DNA of 64,000 bases from Pyxidicoccus caerfyrddinensis (GTDB taxonomy: Bacteria; Myxococcota; Myxococcia; Myxococcales; Myxococcaceae), in contig NZ_JAAIYA010000003.1 of the NCBI RefSeq assembly GCF_010894405.1, positions 725,033 through 789,032 of the forward strand, read 5' to 3'. Below the pieces are notes generated by a model that was not told where the DNA came from, did not search any database, and was given only the letters and a program-made list of their open reading frames with translations. Each line of letters opens with the position of its first letter. Within the stretch, counting starts at the first letter, position 1. The position numbers and the translations under genes were made by a program. This document shows positions 17,096-25,270 of this stretch, piece by piece.

Positions 17096-18216
17096 GGCTC
17101 CATCGTCTTCGAGCGCGCGCCAATCCAGGCGGCGATGGAGGGCCACACCACGGTGGCGCCCTTGCTGGAGGCGGACAGGCCGATATGGCCCACCGGGTAG
17201 CGACGCGTCTCGACGTCCTTCGAGGACACCAGCGACGGCAGCGGCTCGCTCATGGCGGGCAGGGCGATGGTGTCCTGCTCGGCGATGACATTGAGCACCG
17301 AGCACTGGATGCGGCCCAGGTCGATGTGCTGCTCGCCCACCTTCATCTGCGCCTTGGGGAAGAGGTTCTGCTGGTAGCAGTCCTTGATGTACTGGCGGTA
17401 GACCTCGCCGGGGAAGGGAACGGGGTCGGCGCCCCAGCGCTCCATGGCGAGGAAGGTGGTGACGAAGTCCGGGTCGTCGATGCGGCGGCACACCTCCAGC
17501 CAGCGCGTGAGGCGCTGCACCGGTGCGGCCATCATGAAGCCGCTCTCCAGCACCTTGGTGGGCACGTTGCCGTACGCGTCCACCAGCGAGTCCACGTCGA
17601 AGTTCTCCGCCGACGTCCACAGCGTGTAGACGCCGCCCTTGCTGAAGTCCACGGGCGTGGCCTGGGCCACCAGGTTGCGCACGCCCTCGGGGTAGAGGGA
17701 CGTGTACGCCAGCGCCATGGTGCCGCCCATGCAGTAGCCGTAGAGCGTCAGCTCGCGGCTCTTGCTCACGCGCAGCGTCCACTGCACCGCCGTCTGGATG
17801 AGGCCGCCGAGCAGCTCTTCCCAGTCGATGTGCTCCTCGGTCTTCCCGGGCACGCCCCAGTCGATGGCGTAGACGTCGTAGCCGGCGTGCGTGAGGTGCT
17901 CGATGAGGCTGCGGCCGGGGAGGAAGTCGAGGATGTACCAGCGGTTGATGAGCGAATAGACGAAGAGGATGGGCGTGCGGAAGCGCCGCCGGGGCGAGGC
18001 ATAGCGCAACAGGCGCATGCTGCCGCGCGTGTACACCACCGTGTGGGGCGTGGCGCTGATGGGCGGCTCGCGCACGCCGGACGCCTTCTCGATGATGGAC
18101 TTGAGGTACGGGTAGGGATTGAGCGGCCGCGCCTTGAGGACGCTGGCCACGGCGCGCGGGAGGTCGAGCTTGCCCGCGACGAACGAGCGGAGACGCTGGG
18201 TGGTGGACGCGGTCAT
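17092..18216 (-). CDS. phaC: Class III poly(3-hydroxyalkanoate) synthase subunit PhaC
   Basis: The 374-residue protein has the lipase-like box with nucleophilic Cys (YGYCMGGTMAL), the DWGVPG and FLPGRSL motifs, catalytic Asp in AEQDTIAL and His in PVGHIGLSAS. Length and composition fit class III PhaC (about 355-370 residues), which polymerises (R)-3-hydroxyacyl-CoA and needs PhaE. PhaE-like protein is encoded 1 bp upstream. The start at 18216 (MTASTTQRLRSF) is chosen because the longer frame is Pro/Arg-rich and overlaps phaE. Confidence 0.9.
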   Translation of the reverse strand: MTASTTQRLRSFVAGKLDLPRAVASVLKARPLNPYPYLKSIIEKASGVREPPISATPHTVVYTRGSMRLLRYASPRRRFRTPILFVYSLINRWYILDFLPGRSLIEHLTHAGYDVYAIDWGVPGKTEEHIDWEELLGGLIQTAVQWTLRVSKSRELTLYGYCMGGTMALAYTSLYPEGVRNLVAQATPVDFSKGGVYTLWTSAENFDVDSLVDAYGNVPTKVLESGFMMAAPVQRLTRWLEVCRRIDDPDFVTTFLAMERWGADPVPFPGEVYRQYIKDCYQQNLFPKAQMKVGEQHIDLGRIQCSVLNVIAEQDTIALPAMSEPLPSLVSSKDVETRRYPVGHIGLSASSKGATVVWPSIAAWIGARSKTMEP

Positions 18217-18217
18217 G

Positions 18218-18670
18218 TCAGGTGCGGCGCGTGGACGAGGCGCGTCCCTTCGGGCGGGGCGCGCGGGTTTCGGAGTCAGGGGCGTCAGCCTCGGAGGACT
18301 CGGGGGTGTGGACGAGGTCCACCATCGTCTCGAGCTGGGTGCCGAGCGCCTCCACCTGGTCATTCACGCGGCGGAGCTGGTCCCTGAGGTCTTCCACCTC
18401 GGAGGGCGTGGGCAGGCGCAGGGTGCGCAGGGTGCGCTCCACGAGTCCCCGGCGGCGGATGCGGGCATTGAAGCCCTGGCGCATGAGACCGCCGCTGACC
18501 CGCAGGTAGGTGGGGCTCTCCGCGAGGCGTGCGAGCACCTTGGTGAGGCCCTGCTCGGCGCGGGTGAAGACCTTGCCGGTGCGCGTCTGCGGGTGGGTGA
18601 GCTGCCCCAGCAGCTTCAGGCCGCGGGCGAGGAGCCCCTTGTTGGGAGCTGAAAGGTCCGACTGACTCAT
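18218..18670 (-). CDS. phaE: PHA synthase accessory subunit (PhaE-like)
   Basis: A 150-residue protein with no catalytic motif. Near residues 90-125 the segment LPTPSEVEDLRDQLRRVND matches the conserved C-terminal PhaE box (PTRSEVxxLxxxL) and is predicted to be a coiled coil. The tail is Lys/Arg-rich. It is much shorter than typical PhaE (about 300 residues), closer to class IV PhaR in size. Placement directly before phaC supports a partner-subunit role. Confidence 0.72.
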   Translation of the reverse strand: MSQSDLSAPNKGLLARGLKLLGQLTHPQTRTGKVFTRAEQGLTKVLARLAESPTYLRVSGGLMRQGFNARIRRRGLVERTLRTLRLPTPSEVEDLRDQLRRVNDQVEALGTQLETMVDLVHTPESSEADAPDSETRAPRPKGRASSTRRT

Positions 18671-18677
18671 GGATGGG

Positions 18678-18683
18678 ATCTTA
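18678..18683 (-). promoter_or_regulatory. Possible -10 element upstream of phaE
   Basis: On the minus strand TAAGAT ends 7 nt before the phaE ATG, and there is no Shine-Dalgarno sequence in between (CCCATCC). It would produce a nearly leaderless pha mRNA. Confidence 0.4.
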
Positions 18684-18752
18684 GCCCAATGATGGGAGGG
18701 GCGCGCCGGGGCCCTCATTCTTCCCGCAAAAACATGAACCCTGATTCACTCC

Positions 18753-19379
18753 TCAGCGCTTCCAGAGAAACGCCAGGCTCAACGGAAGCGCCTCGAACGG
18801 CTCGGCCTGGACCACGACGTTGCCCGCGTACACGCCGAGTTGCTTCCAGCTCTTGCCTTCCAGCCGGAAGACCTCCAGCGACTGGCTGCGCGGGTCCACG
18901 AACCACAGGTGCCCCACGTCCTCACGGGCGTACACCGCCATCTTCCGGCCCCGGTCCAGCGCCTCGGTGGAGGGCGAGAGCACCTCGCAGACCCAATCAG
19001 GCGCGAGCTTCACTCCAACGATGTCCGGCATCTCGGGCATCCGCTCACGCCGCCAGCCCGCGATGTCGGGCACCAGCACATCCCGCCTCAGGTGAAGCTC
19101 GGGCTCGAGGAGGTGCAGCCAGCCGCCCGGGCCTTCTTTTCTCCCGAACGGCCCGAGCTCTCTGAAGAGCTCCCCCGCCGCCAGGTTGTGGACCGTGCGT
19201 GGCTGGGGACTGACGTACAGCTCGCCATCGACAATCTGGCTGACGACGCCCTCGGGGAGGCGCTCCCGTGCCTCGTACACGCTCTCCGTCCTCGGCTTGT
19301 CGCCCATGTCCCCAGGATGCGGCCCCGCCCCGTTCGTCGCAACCCGCTCCCCGTCCTGCACCTGGATGTCTTCGCTCAT
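18753..19379 (-). CDS. Uma2-family (DUF820) PD-(D/E)XK-fold protein
   Basis: The 208-residue protein has the Uma2 pattern: QIVDGELYVSPQP, then LVPDIAGWRRER (PD motif) and WVCEVLSPSTEALDRGRK (ExLS), followed by YAREDVGHLWFVDP and VFRLEGKSW. The nuclease fold is intact by motif, but family members have no firm function. Two starts are possible: 19379 (used here) and 19307, where CTGGGGAC precedes MGDKPRTE. It stands alone. Confidence 0.78.
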   Translation of the reverse strand: MSEDIQVQDGERVATNGAGPHPGDMGDKPRTESVYEARERLPEGVVSQIVDGELYVSPQPRTVHNLAAGELFRELGPFGRKEGPGGWLHLLEPELHLRRDVLVPDIAGWRRERMPEMPDIVGVKLAPDWVCEVLSPSTEALDRGRKMAVYAREDVGHLWFVDPRSQSLEVFRLEGKSWKQLGVYAGNVVVQAEPFEALPLSLAFLWKR

Positions 19380-19460
19380 GTGTCCAGCATGCACCAGACC
19401 TCTGACATCCTGCACATGGGGGGCAATCCTCCAGGTAACTCGCGAAAATGCTGACCCGCC

Positions 19461-20495
19461 TCAATCCGCCGAGGCGTAGCGCTCGAACGTGCGTGGAATG
19501 CCCTTGTCCTCGTCGACGTCCTGGAAGGTGACGGGGATGCCGTCGCCGCCCTTCTCCACCACGAAGTGGATGTGGCCGGTGAGGCTGTTGCCCACGTTGC
19601 CGACCTCCGCCAGCGGGTCTCCCTGCTTGACGGTTTCGCCTTCCGTCACCTTCGCGCTGCCGGTCTTGATGTGCATGTACTTCGCCACGGTGCCGTCATC
19701 GTGCTTCACCGTGATGAAGTTGTTCTTCTTGCCCTTGCCGTTGCCCTCGAAGTCCTGCTCGACACCGAGCACCGTGCCGCCGCGCGCCGCCAGCACCGGG
19801 GTGCCGCACTGGCGCCGGAAGTCCCAGGCAAACTCCTCGTCCTCCTTGTGGTTGAAGTGCGAGTTGTTGCCCTGGATGACCCACGAGCGCTCCCCGTCGG
19901 GGTACGGCAGCTGGTACGGCGAGTTGGCCGCCGTCGGATAGGCCCCGGCCTCGATGGAGCCGCGCAGCAGCATCCACGCGACGAGCCACACCACGCCCCA
20001 CAACCCGTACACCGCCGTGCCGATGATGGCGAGCCGCCCCCAGCCGGGAAGCGCCACGCGCTGTCCCGCTTCACCCGCCGTCTCTCGCGCGATGAAGGGC
20101 GCGGCGAACCAGGCGCCGAAGCACAGCATGCTGCCCACCAATCCACCCCAGTGGTACATCCCCGACAGCCACACCGGGCCGCACGACGCGAAGGCGCCGA
20201 AGCCGAAGGCGAACGCCGTGACGATGGACAAGAGCGCCCCAATCAAGGGAAGCGCCTTCGTCCAGAACACCGTGGCGTCGAACCGGTTCGCCTCGCCCCC
20301 GCGGACGGCCAGCGCGCGCCGGAGTCCGTGGAGCGTGAGCACGATGAAGCCGCCCCACGTCAGCAGCGCCACCACCGCGGTGGGCACCATGGGCCCGTCC
20401 CCCGCGAAGCCCGCGAAGGAGGCGAAGAACATCAACGCCGCGTAGCCCCCCAGGAGGATGAGAAGGACCGACGCAGCCGTTCCGTAACGAGTCAT
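19461..20495 (-). CDS. Membrane-anchored M23 (LytM-like) peptidase
   Basis: The 344-residue protein has about five transmembrane spans (for example VLLILLGGYAALMFFASFAGF and AVVALLTWGGFIVLTLHGL) in the first 190 residues. A C-terminal M23 domain follows: HFNHKEDEEFAWDF (metal His/Asp), APVL-type strand CGTPVLAARGGTVLG, YMHIKTGSAKV and the final His pair HIHFVVEKGGD. M23 enzymes cleave peptidoglycan cross-bridges or activate amidases. The polytopic anchor is unusual for this class. The start at 20495 follows GGGGGAA-type purines. Confidence 0.78.
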   Translation of the reverse strand: MTRYGTAASVLLILLGGYAALMFFASFAGFAGDGPMVPTAVVALLTWGGFIVLTLHGLRRALAVRGGEANRFDATVFWTKALPLIGALLSIVTAFAFGFGAFASCGPVWLSGMYHWGGLVGSMLCFGAWFAAPFIARETAGEAGQRVALPGWGRLAIIGTAVYGLWGVVWLVAWMLLRGSIEAGAYPTAANSPYQLPYPDGERSWVIQGNNSHFNHKEDEEFAWDFRRQCGTPVLAARGGTVLGVEQDFEGNGKGKKNNFITVKHDDGTVAKYMHIKTGSAKVTEGETVKQGDPLAEVGNVGNSLTGHIHFVVEKGGDGIPVTFQDVDEDKGIPRTFERYASAD

Positions 20496-20648
20496 CGCTG
20501 TTCCCCCCGCCCGCGTGGACCTCACGCATGGCTTCTCATGAGGGGAACGGCGGACGGGGCAGGGTGTCGTCCGCGAAGAGGGCCCACCACCGGCCCGGGC
20601 CTCCATCGGACGCCGGGCCCACGGCGGGCGGCGCGAGCGCCTCCTCGC

Positions 20649-21395
20649 TCAGCCCCGCTTCACCGGCAGCGGCCCGAAGGCCTGCGCCACCGGCATCAGG
20701 GAGATGATGTTGATGTTCACGTGCGCGGGGCGCGTGGTCACCCAGTGCACCGCGTCCGCGATGTCCTCGGGCGTCAGCGGCTGGGTGTTGGCGTAGAGGG
20801 ACGCGGCGCGCGTCTCGTCGCCCTTGAAGCGGACGCTGGAGAACTCGGTGCCGCCCACCAGGCCGGGCTCGATGTCCGTCACGCGCACGGCGGTGCCGTG
20901 CAGGTCCGCGCGCAGGTTGAGGCTGAACTGGTGCACGAAGGCCTTGGTGGCGCCGTACACGTTGCCGCCGGGGTAGGGGAACTCCGCGGCGATGGAGCCC
21001 ATGTTGACGATGTGGCCCCGGTTGCGCGCCACCATGCCGGGCAGCACCGCGTGCGTGGAGTACAGGACGCCCTTCACGTTGGTGTCCACCATCACGTCCC
21101 AGTCCTCCACGCGCGCCGACTGCGCCAGGTCCAACCCCAGCGCGAGGCCCGCGTTGTTGACCAGCACGTCCACCTCGGCGAACTCCGCCGGCAGCGAGCG
21201 CACCGCGCGCTCCACCGCCTCGCGGTCCGTGATGTCGAGCGTCACGGGAAGCAGCCGCTCTCCCAGCTCCGCCCGCATCGCCTCCAGCCGCTCCGTCCGC
21301 CGCCCGATGGCGATGACGCGCGCGCCGTCCTGGAGGAAGCGCCGGGTGATGGCCAGCCCGAATCCGGAGGTGGCTCCGGTGATGAACACGTTCAT
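20649..21395 (-). CDS. NADP-dependent SDR, YdfG-like 3-hydroxy acid dehydrogenase
   Basis: The 248-residue protein starts MNVFITGATSGFGLAITRRF and contains GRRTERLEAM, NNAGLALGL, catalytic Tyr-Lys in YGATKAFV, and DIEPGLVGGTEFSSVRFKGD. These match E. coli YdfG, which oxidises L-allo-threonine and related 3-hydroxy acids with NADP+. GAGGG precedes the ATG. It is a monocistronic-looking minus-strand gene. Confidence 0.85.
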   Translation of the reverse strand: MNVFITGATSGFGLAITRRFLQDGARVIAIGRRTERLEAMRAELGERLLPVTLDITDREAVERAVRSLPAEFAEVDVLVNNAGLALGLDLAQSARVEDWDVMVDTNVKGVLYSTHAVLPGMVARNRGHIVNMGSIAAEFPYPGGNVYGATKAFVHQFSLNLRADLHGTAVRVTDIEPGLVGGTEFSSVRFKGDETRAASLYANTQPLTPEDIADAVHWVTTRPAHVNINIISLMPVAQAFGPLPVKRG

Positions 21396-21508
21396 GGGAT
21401 TGCCCTCGAAACTCGAAGTCGGTTTCCGGGCGCTACATGCCACGGGCGGGACGGCCGCGCACGGGATTGATGCCGCCCGTCACGGCCCGGCGACACATGA
21501 GGTGCGGG

Positions 21509-22657
21509 CTACCACGACGAGCTGGAGCCACCCCCGCCGAAGTCTCCGCCCCCTCCGCTCCACGAGCTGTCCGAGCTGGAGCTGCTGGACGAGGACGAGT
21601 CGGAAGAGGAGGACGAGTCGGAATAGGAGGACGACGAGGACGAGTCGGAATAGGAGGGCGAGGAGGACCCCGACGACGATGAGGAGTCTCCAGAGGACGA
21701 GGAAGCGCCACCCCACGACGAGGAGCCGCTGCCGCTGGTGGCAGCCCGGATGATGGCCCAGAACACGAAGGTGCTGCCGACGAAGCAGCCGCTGAACATG
21801 AGCGTGCTCCAGAGCAGGTCCAGCACGTTGGCGGAGTGCGGCCCCATGCCCACGAGCCCGCCGCAGCCGAGCACGAACGCGGCGGCAAGCACCGCCACGA
21901 CCCGGGAGGCGTGGATGCCGAAGAGGGCTTGCAGGAAGAACACCGTCGCGATGAAGGCGAAGGCCCACAGGAAGTCCGCGGTGGGGCGCTGGCTCGACTG
22001 GACGGCGAGGGTGATGACCCCCAGAGGCAGCAGCACGAGCGCGCCCCCGGCCCCGGCCAGCTTCACGGCGCCGAGTCGCTTCCTCCACGGTCCCACGCAC
22101 AGCCCCAGCAGCACACCGACGGCGAACCCGCCGAACATCAACCCCAGGAAGGCCTCACCCACCTTCGCCGCGGGCCACGGAGCCTGGTACGCCACCACGC
22201 CGTCGGCATTCGGAATGCGCAGACGCACGCCCTGCACCACCGCCAGCAGCGCGCCCCCGTAGTCACCCTGTCGCAGCAGCGGCCCCTGCGCGTCGAGCAG
22301 CGTGCGCACGGCGTCGTCCGGGAGGTACTCCTCCAGCCCGTAGCCCACCTCCAGCCGCTGGCGCCGGTCATTCACCGCGAGCACGAGCAGCAGCCCGTTG
22401 TCCTGGCCCTTGCCGCCGCCCTTCCACGCCTCGGCAACCTGCAGGGCATAGTCCTCGATGGGCACCCCGCCGGTGGTGTCCACCATGAGCACCGCCATCT
22501 GCGCGCCCGTCTGCTCGCGCAGGCGGACGAGCTCGGTGGCCACGGCCTCTTTGTCGGAGGGGGACAGCCGCCCGCTCGTGTCCACCACGGGCCGGTCCAC
22601 GACGGGCGTGGCACCGAGCAGGAGCACGGGCAGCAGCAGCAACAGAGACTTCAGCAT
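21509..22657 (-). CDS. TPM-domain (YgcG-like) membrane protein with Ser-rich tail
   Basis: The 382-residue protein has signal peptide MLKSLLLLLPVLLLGATP and the TPM domain (VDTSGRLSPSDKEAVATEL, GLLLVLAVNDRRQRLEVGYGLEEYLPD). Several transmembrane spans follow, then a tail of Ser/Asp/Tyr repeats ending SWSGGGGDFGGGGSSSSW, the classic YgcG ending. TPM domains in other organisms include thylakoid phosphatase and photosystem-assembly factors. In bacteria they sit in envelope proteins with unclear function. The Ser-rich DNA repeat is at about 21580-21720. Confidence 0.82.
   Translation of the reverse strand: MLKSLLLLLPVLLLGATPVVDRPVVDTSGRLSPSDKEAVATELVRLREQTGAQMAVLMVDTTGGVPIEDYALQVAEAWKGGGKGQDNGLLLVLAVNDRRQRLEVGYGLEEYLPDDAVRTLLDAQGPLLRQGDYGGALLAVVQGVRLRIPNADGVVAYQAPWPAAKVGEAFLGLMFGGFAVGVLLGLCVGPWRKRLGAVKLAGAGGALVLLPLGVITLAVQSSQRPTADFLWAFAFIATVFFLQALFGIHASRVVAVLAAAFVLGCGGLVGMGPHSANVLDLLWSTLMFSGCFVGSTFVFWAIIRAATSGSGSSSWGGASSSSGDSSSSSGSSSPSYSDSSSSSSYSDSSSSSDSSSSSSSSSDSSWSGGGGDFGGGGSSSSW
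21580..21720. repeat. Low-complexity coding repeat (Ser/Asp tail)
   Basis: Repeats of GAGGACGAGTCGGAATAGG-like units encode the Ser/Asp/Tyr tail of the TPM protein. Such tracts are prone to copy-number change. Confidence 0.7.
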
Positions 22658-22747
22658 GCGGGGCCCCCTCGACGGCCCGCCCGCTCGGAGCGGGGCACGG
22701 GCCGGAGGGAACGATACGTCAGAACGCCAGGAGGGCGGCAGTGCCCC

Positions 22748-23110
22748 CTAGTCGTCCTCGCCCTGGTAGATGCAGCCGCTGGTGCACGTCTCGCGCACGA
22801 CGACGCGGCTGAGCTGCGGGAGCGTGGGCCGCAGCCGCTTCCAGATCCACCGCGACAGATTCTCACTGGTGGGGTTGTCCAGGCCCTCGATCTCGTTGAG
22901 GTAGTAGTGGTCCAGCCGCATCCGCACGGGCTCGAAGGCCTCCTTGATGTCGGAGAAGTCCATCACCCAGCCGGTGCGCTCACCCACGGGGCCGCGCACG
23001 TGGATTTCCACCCGGTAGCTGTGCCCGTGAAGCCGGCTGCACTTGTGGTTGGGGGGCACATTGGGCAGCCGGTGGGCCGCCTCGAAGGTGAATTCCTTGA
23101 AGATGTCCAA
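22748..23110 (-). CDS. queD: 6-carboxytetrahydropterin synthase QueD
   Basis: The 120-residue protein of the tunnelling fold has a TTG start at 23110 with AGGAG 5 nt upstream, so it begins (M)DIFKEFTFEAAHRL. Zinc ligands are His in EAAHRL and the HGHSYRVEIH block. Catalytic Cys lies in HKCSRLHGH, and Glu in VRETCTSG. It converts 7,8-dihydroneopterin triphosphate to 6-carboxytetrahydropterin, the second step of queuosine synthesis. The transporter YhhQ in the same window gives a salvage route alongside. A PTPS-like enzyme is the alternative, but the CxxxHGH form supports QueD. Confidence 0.88.
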   Translation of the reverse strand: MDIFKEFTFEAAHRLPNVPPNHKCSRLHGHSYRVEIHVRGPVGERTGWVMDFSDIKEAFEPVRMRLDHYYLNEIEGLDNPTSENLSRWIWKRLRPTLPQLSRVVVRETCTSGCIYQGEDD

Positions 23111-23529
23111 GGCGTCTCCTGACCGCGGGTGGGGCGGGCTCATATCCCGCGCGCTCCGCCCCTCGTCAAGGAACGCCGGACCCGCCTCCGAGCATGAGCA
23201 GACCGCCCGCCCACGCGCACGTCCGCCCGCTCCCGCCCGGGCCGACCTTCTCTCAGGGTGAAACAGAAGAGGCCCGACTCGGGAATATCTCCGCCTCCAC
23301 GGGCCCACATATGCTCGCCAATCTGGCGAATGCCGGCCCCGCGACGCATCAGCCGCGCTTCTTTCCGCATTCCGCAACCCTGCGGAATCGCGATTCTCGC
23401 CTCCTTCCCCTACGTCCCGGCAGGCATGGGTTGCCGTTGGGTGCGGGAATGAACAGCGCGGGGCCCGGAATTGGCGGCCGTCCTCGCGAGCGCCCCACAC
23501 GTCGCGACCCACACAAGGAGTCTCACAGG
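23111..23529. other. Intergenic region between divergent genes
   Basis: No gene is supported here. It contains a perfect inverted repeat ATTCCGCA-ACCC-TGCGGAAT at 23369-23388 and a shorter one CGCCA-ATC-TGGCG at 23316-23328, either of which could be an operator. Codon-like signal is absent despite long open frames. Confidence 0.6.
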
Positions 23530-25215
23530 ATGCGCCAACGGTTTCCGCTGATACCGGCCCTCTGCTCCGCTGTCCTGCTTTCCTCCGTCGCCTGCAATGG
23601 CAAGGGAGAGCTCTCCCAAGACACCGGTGCGTACCCGGCTCCGGGCGAGGCCCCTTCGGCGGAGACGCCCCCGGTCGTCCTGCCCGACCTTCCCGGCAGC
23701 TCCGACGACGACGAGACGCCGACCCCGCCGGAGGACCCCGACCCGACCCCCGGCCCGCTCCCCATCCCGGACCTGCCGACCGACCCCGTCCCGACGCCGA
23801 CTCCCACCCCGACGCCCACGCCCACTCCGACGCCGGAGCCCGAGCCGGAGTTCTCGCGCATCCTCTGGGTGGCCACCAACGGCAGCGACAGCGCGGCCGG
23901 CTCGCAGGGCGCGCCGCTGCGCACGGTGACGAAGGCGCTGTCGCTGCTCAAGCCGGGCGAGGCCGTGTACCTCAAGGCCGGCACCTGGTCCGAGCGCCTC
24001 AAGCTGGAGGAGAAGGGCGGCTCGGAGGCGTCGCCGCTCACCGTGAGGGCCGCGCCCGGCGCCACGGTGGTGCTGAAGCCCTCGGGCAGCGGGTCCGCGT
24101 TGGTGGACGTGCGGGGCGCGTACTGGCGCATCGAGGGGATGACGCTCGACCTGGCGGGGGATGCCTCCTTCGCGGTGCTGTGGCGCGGCGTGGGCGCGCA
24201 CCACGGCGTGCTGCGCGGCTGCACGGTGAAGAACGGCACCGCGGGCGCGGGCGTCAACGTGGGCGAGAAGGCCGCCGACGTGCTCATCGAGAACAACGTC
24301 ATCAACAACTTCAGCCGCGGCACCGACGACAGCCACGGCGTCATCCTGCAGACCACGTCGAAGAACGTGGTGGTGCGCGGCAATGACATCCACCACAACT
24401 CCGGGGACGCGGTGCAGTGCATCGGCCCCGAGGCCGGCGCCACCGTCTCCGGCACGCCCTTCGACAACCTCCTCGTCGAGGACAACGAGCTGCACGAGAA
24501 CCGGGAGAACGGCGCCGACATCAAGACGTGCACGCACGTCACCCTGCGCGGCAACATCGTCTGGGGCCACAAGTCCTCCACGACGTCGCGTGGCGAGGGC
24601 GTGGTGGTGCACCTGTCCGCGAAGGACGTCACGCTGGAGGACAACGTCTTCTACAACAACGGCCGCGCCATCAGCATCGGCGGCGTGCGCGTGGACGCGC
24701 CTCCCACCAACATCATCATCCGCCGCAACCTCGTCCGTGACGCGCTCGGCGGCAGCGAGGAGGGCAGTGGCATCCGCGTGGACACCTCCATCAACGTGAA
24801 GGTGCAGCAGAACACCGTGTGGAACGTGCCGGGCCCGTGCCTCATCTTCGGCCACGGCGACACCGGCCCCAGCGCCACCCTGGACGTGCGCAACAACGTC
24901 TTCGCCGGCTGCGGCGTGGCGGCGCGCGGCGGGCCGGAGCGCACCAACACCGTGCTGGACTCCAATCTTTATTTCCGCTCCGGCGGGGCGGCCGTCTTCC
25001 GCCTGAATGGGGTGGACATGGACTTCACGGACTGGAAGGCGGGCAGCGGCCTGGACCGCCGCTCGCTGGAGAAGTCGCCGGCCTTCCTCAACATCGACAC
25101 CGGGGACTTCCGTCTCGGTACCGGCTCGCCTGCCCGCAACGTGGGAGTCTCACTGGGGCTGACGTACTGCGGTGCCGCGCCGGACCTGGGTGCCTTCGAG
25201 TCGGACTGCCCCTGA
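23530..25215 (+). CDS. Lipoprotein with right-handed parallel beta-helix
   Basis: The ATG at 23530 gives signal peptide and lipobox (LLSSVAC). A Pro/Asp-rich linker with a (PT)n tract (DNA repeat near 23797-23845) spans residues to about 115. The rest is a beta-helix: ILWVATNGSDSAAGSQGAPLRTV (DUF1565-like opening), VYLKAGTWSERL, then repeated rungs such as IENNVINNFSRG, VVRGNDIHHNSGDAV, EDNELHENRENG and EDNVFYNNGRAIS. The fold is used by polysaccharide lyases and surface-layer proteins. No catalytic residues could be assigned. It is a 561-residue surface protein. Confidence 0.83.
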   Translation: MRQRFPLIPALCSAVLLSSVACNGKGELSQDTGAYPAPGEAPSAETPPVVLPDLPGSSDDDETPTPPEDPDPTPGPLPIPDLPTDPVPTPTPTPTPTPTPTPEPEPEFSRILWVATNGSDSAAGSQGAPLRTVTKALSLLKPGEAVYLKAGTWSERLKLEEKGGSEASPLTVRAAPGATVVLKPSGSGSALVDVRGAYWRIEGMTLDLAGDASFAVLWRGVGAHHGVLRGCTVKNGTAGAGVNVGEKAADVLIENNVINNFSRGTDDSHGVILQTTSKNVVVRGNDIHHNSGDAVQCIGPEAGATVSGTPFDNLLVEDNELHENRENGADIKTCTHVTLRGNIVWGHKSSTTSRGEGVVVHLSAKDVTLEDNVFYNNGRAISIGGVRVDAPPTNIIIRRNLVRDALGGSEEGSGIRVDTSINVKVQQNTVWNVPGPCLIFGHGDTGPSATLDVRNNVFAGCGVAARGGPERTNTVLDSNLYFRSGGAAVFRLNGVDMDFTDWKAGSGLDRRSLEKSPAFLNIDTGDFRLGTGSPARNVGVSLGLTYCGAAPDLGAFESDCP

Positions 25216-25270
25216 GCGTCCGGGCCGTGTAGAGTGGGGCTCCCCGCCTTCCCTGGACCCCACCTCCCAC

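Noticed and set aside
23797..23850. Possible CRISPR-like or regulatory repeat (CCGACGCC units)
   Set aside because: It encodes the Pro-Thr linker of the beta-helix lipoprotein; units are 6 bp and have no spacers.
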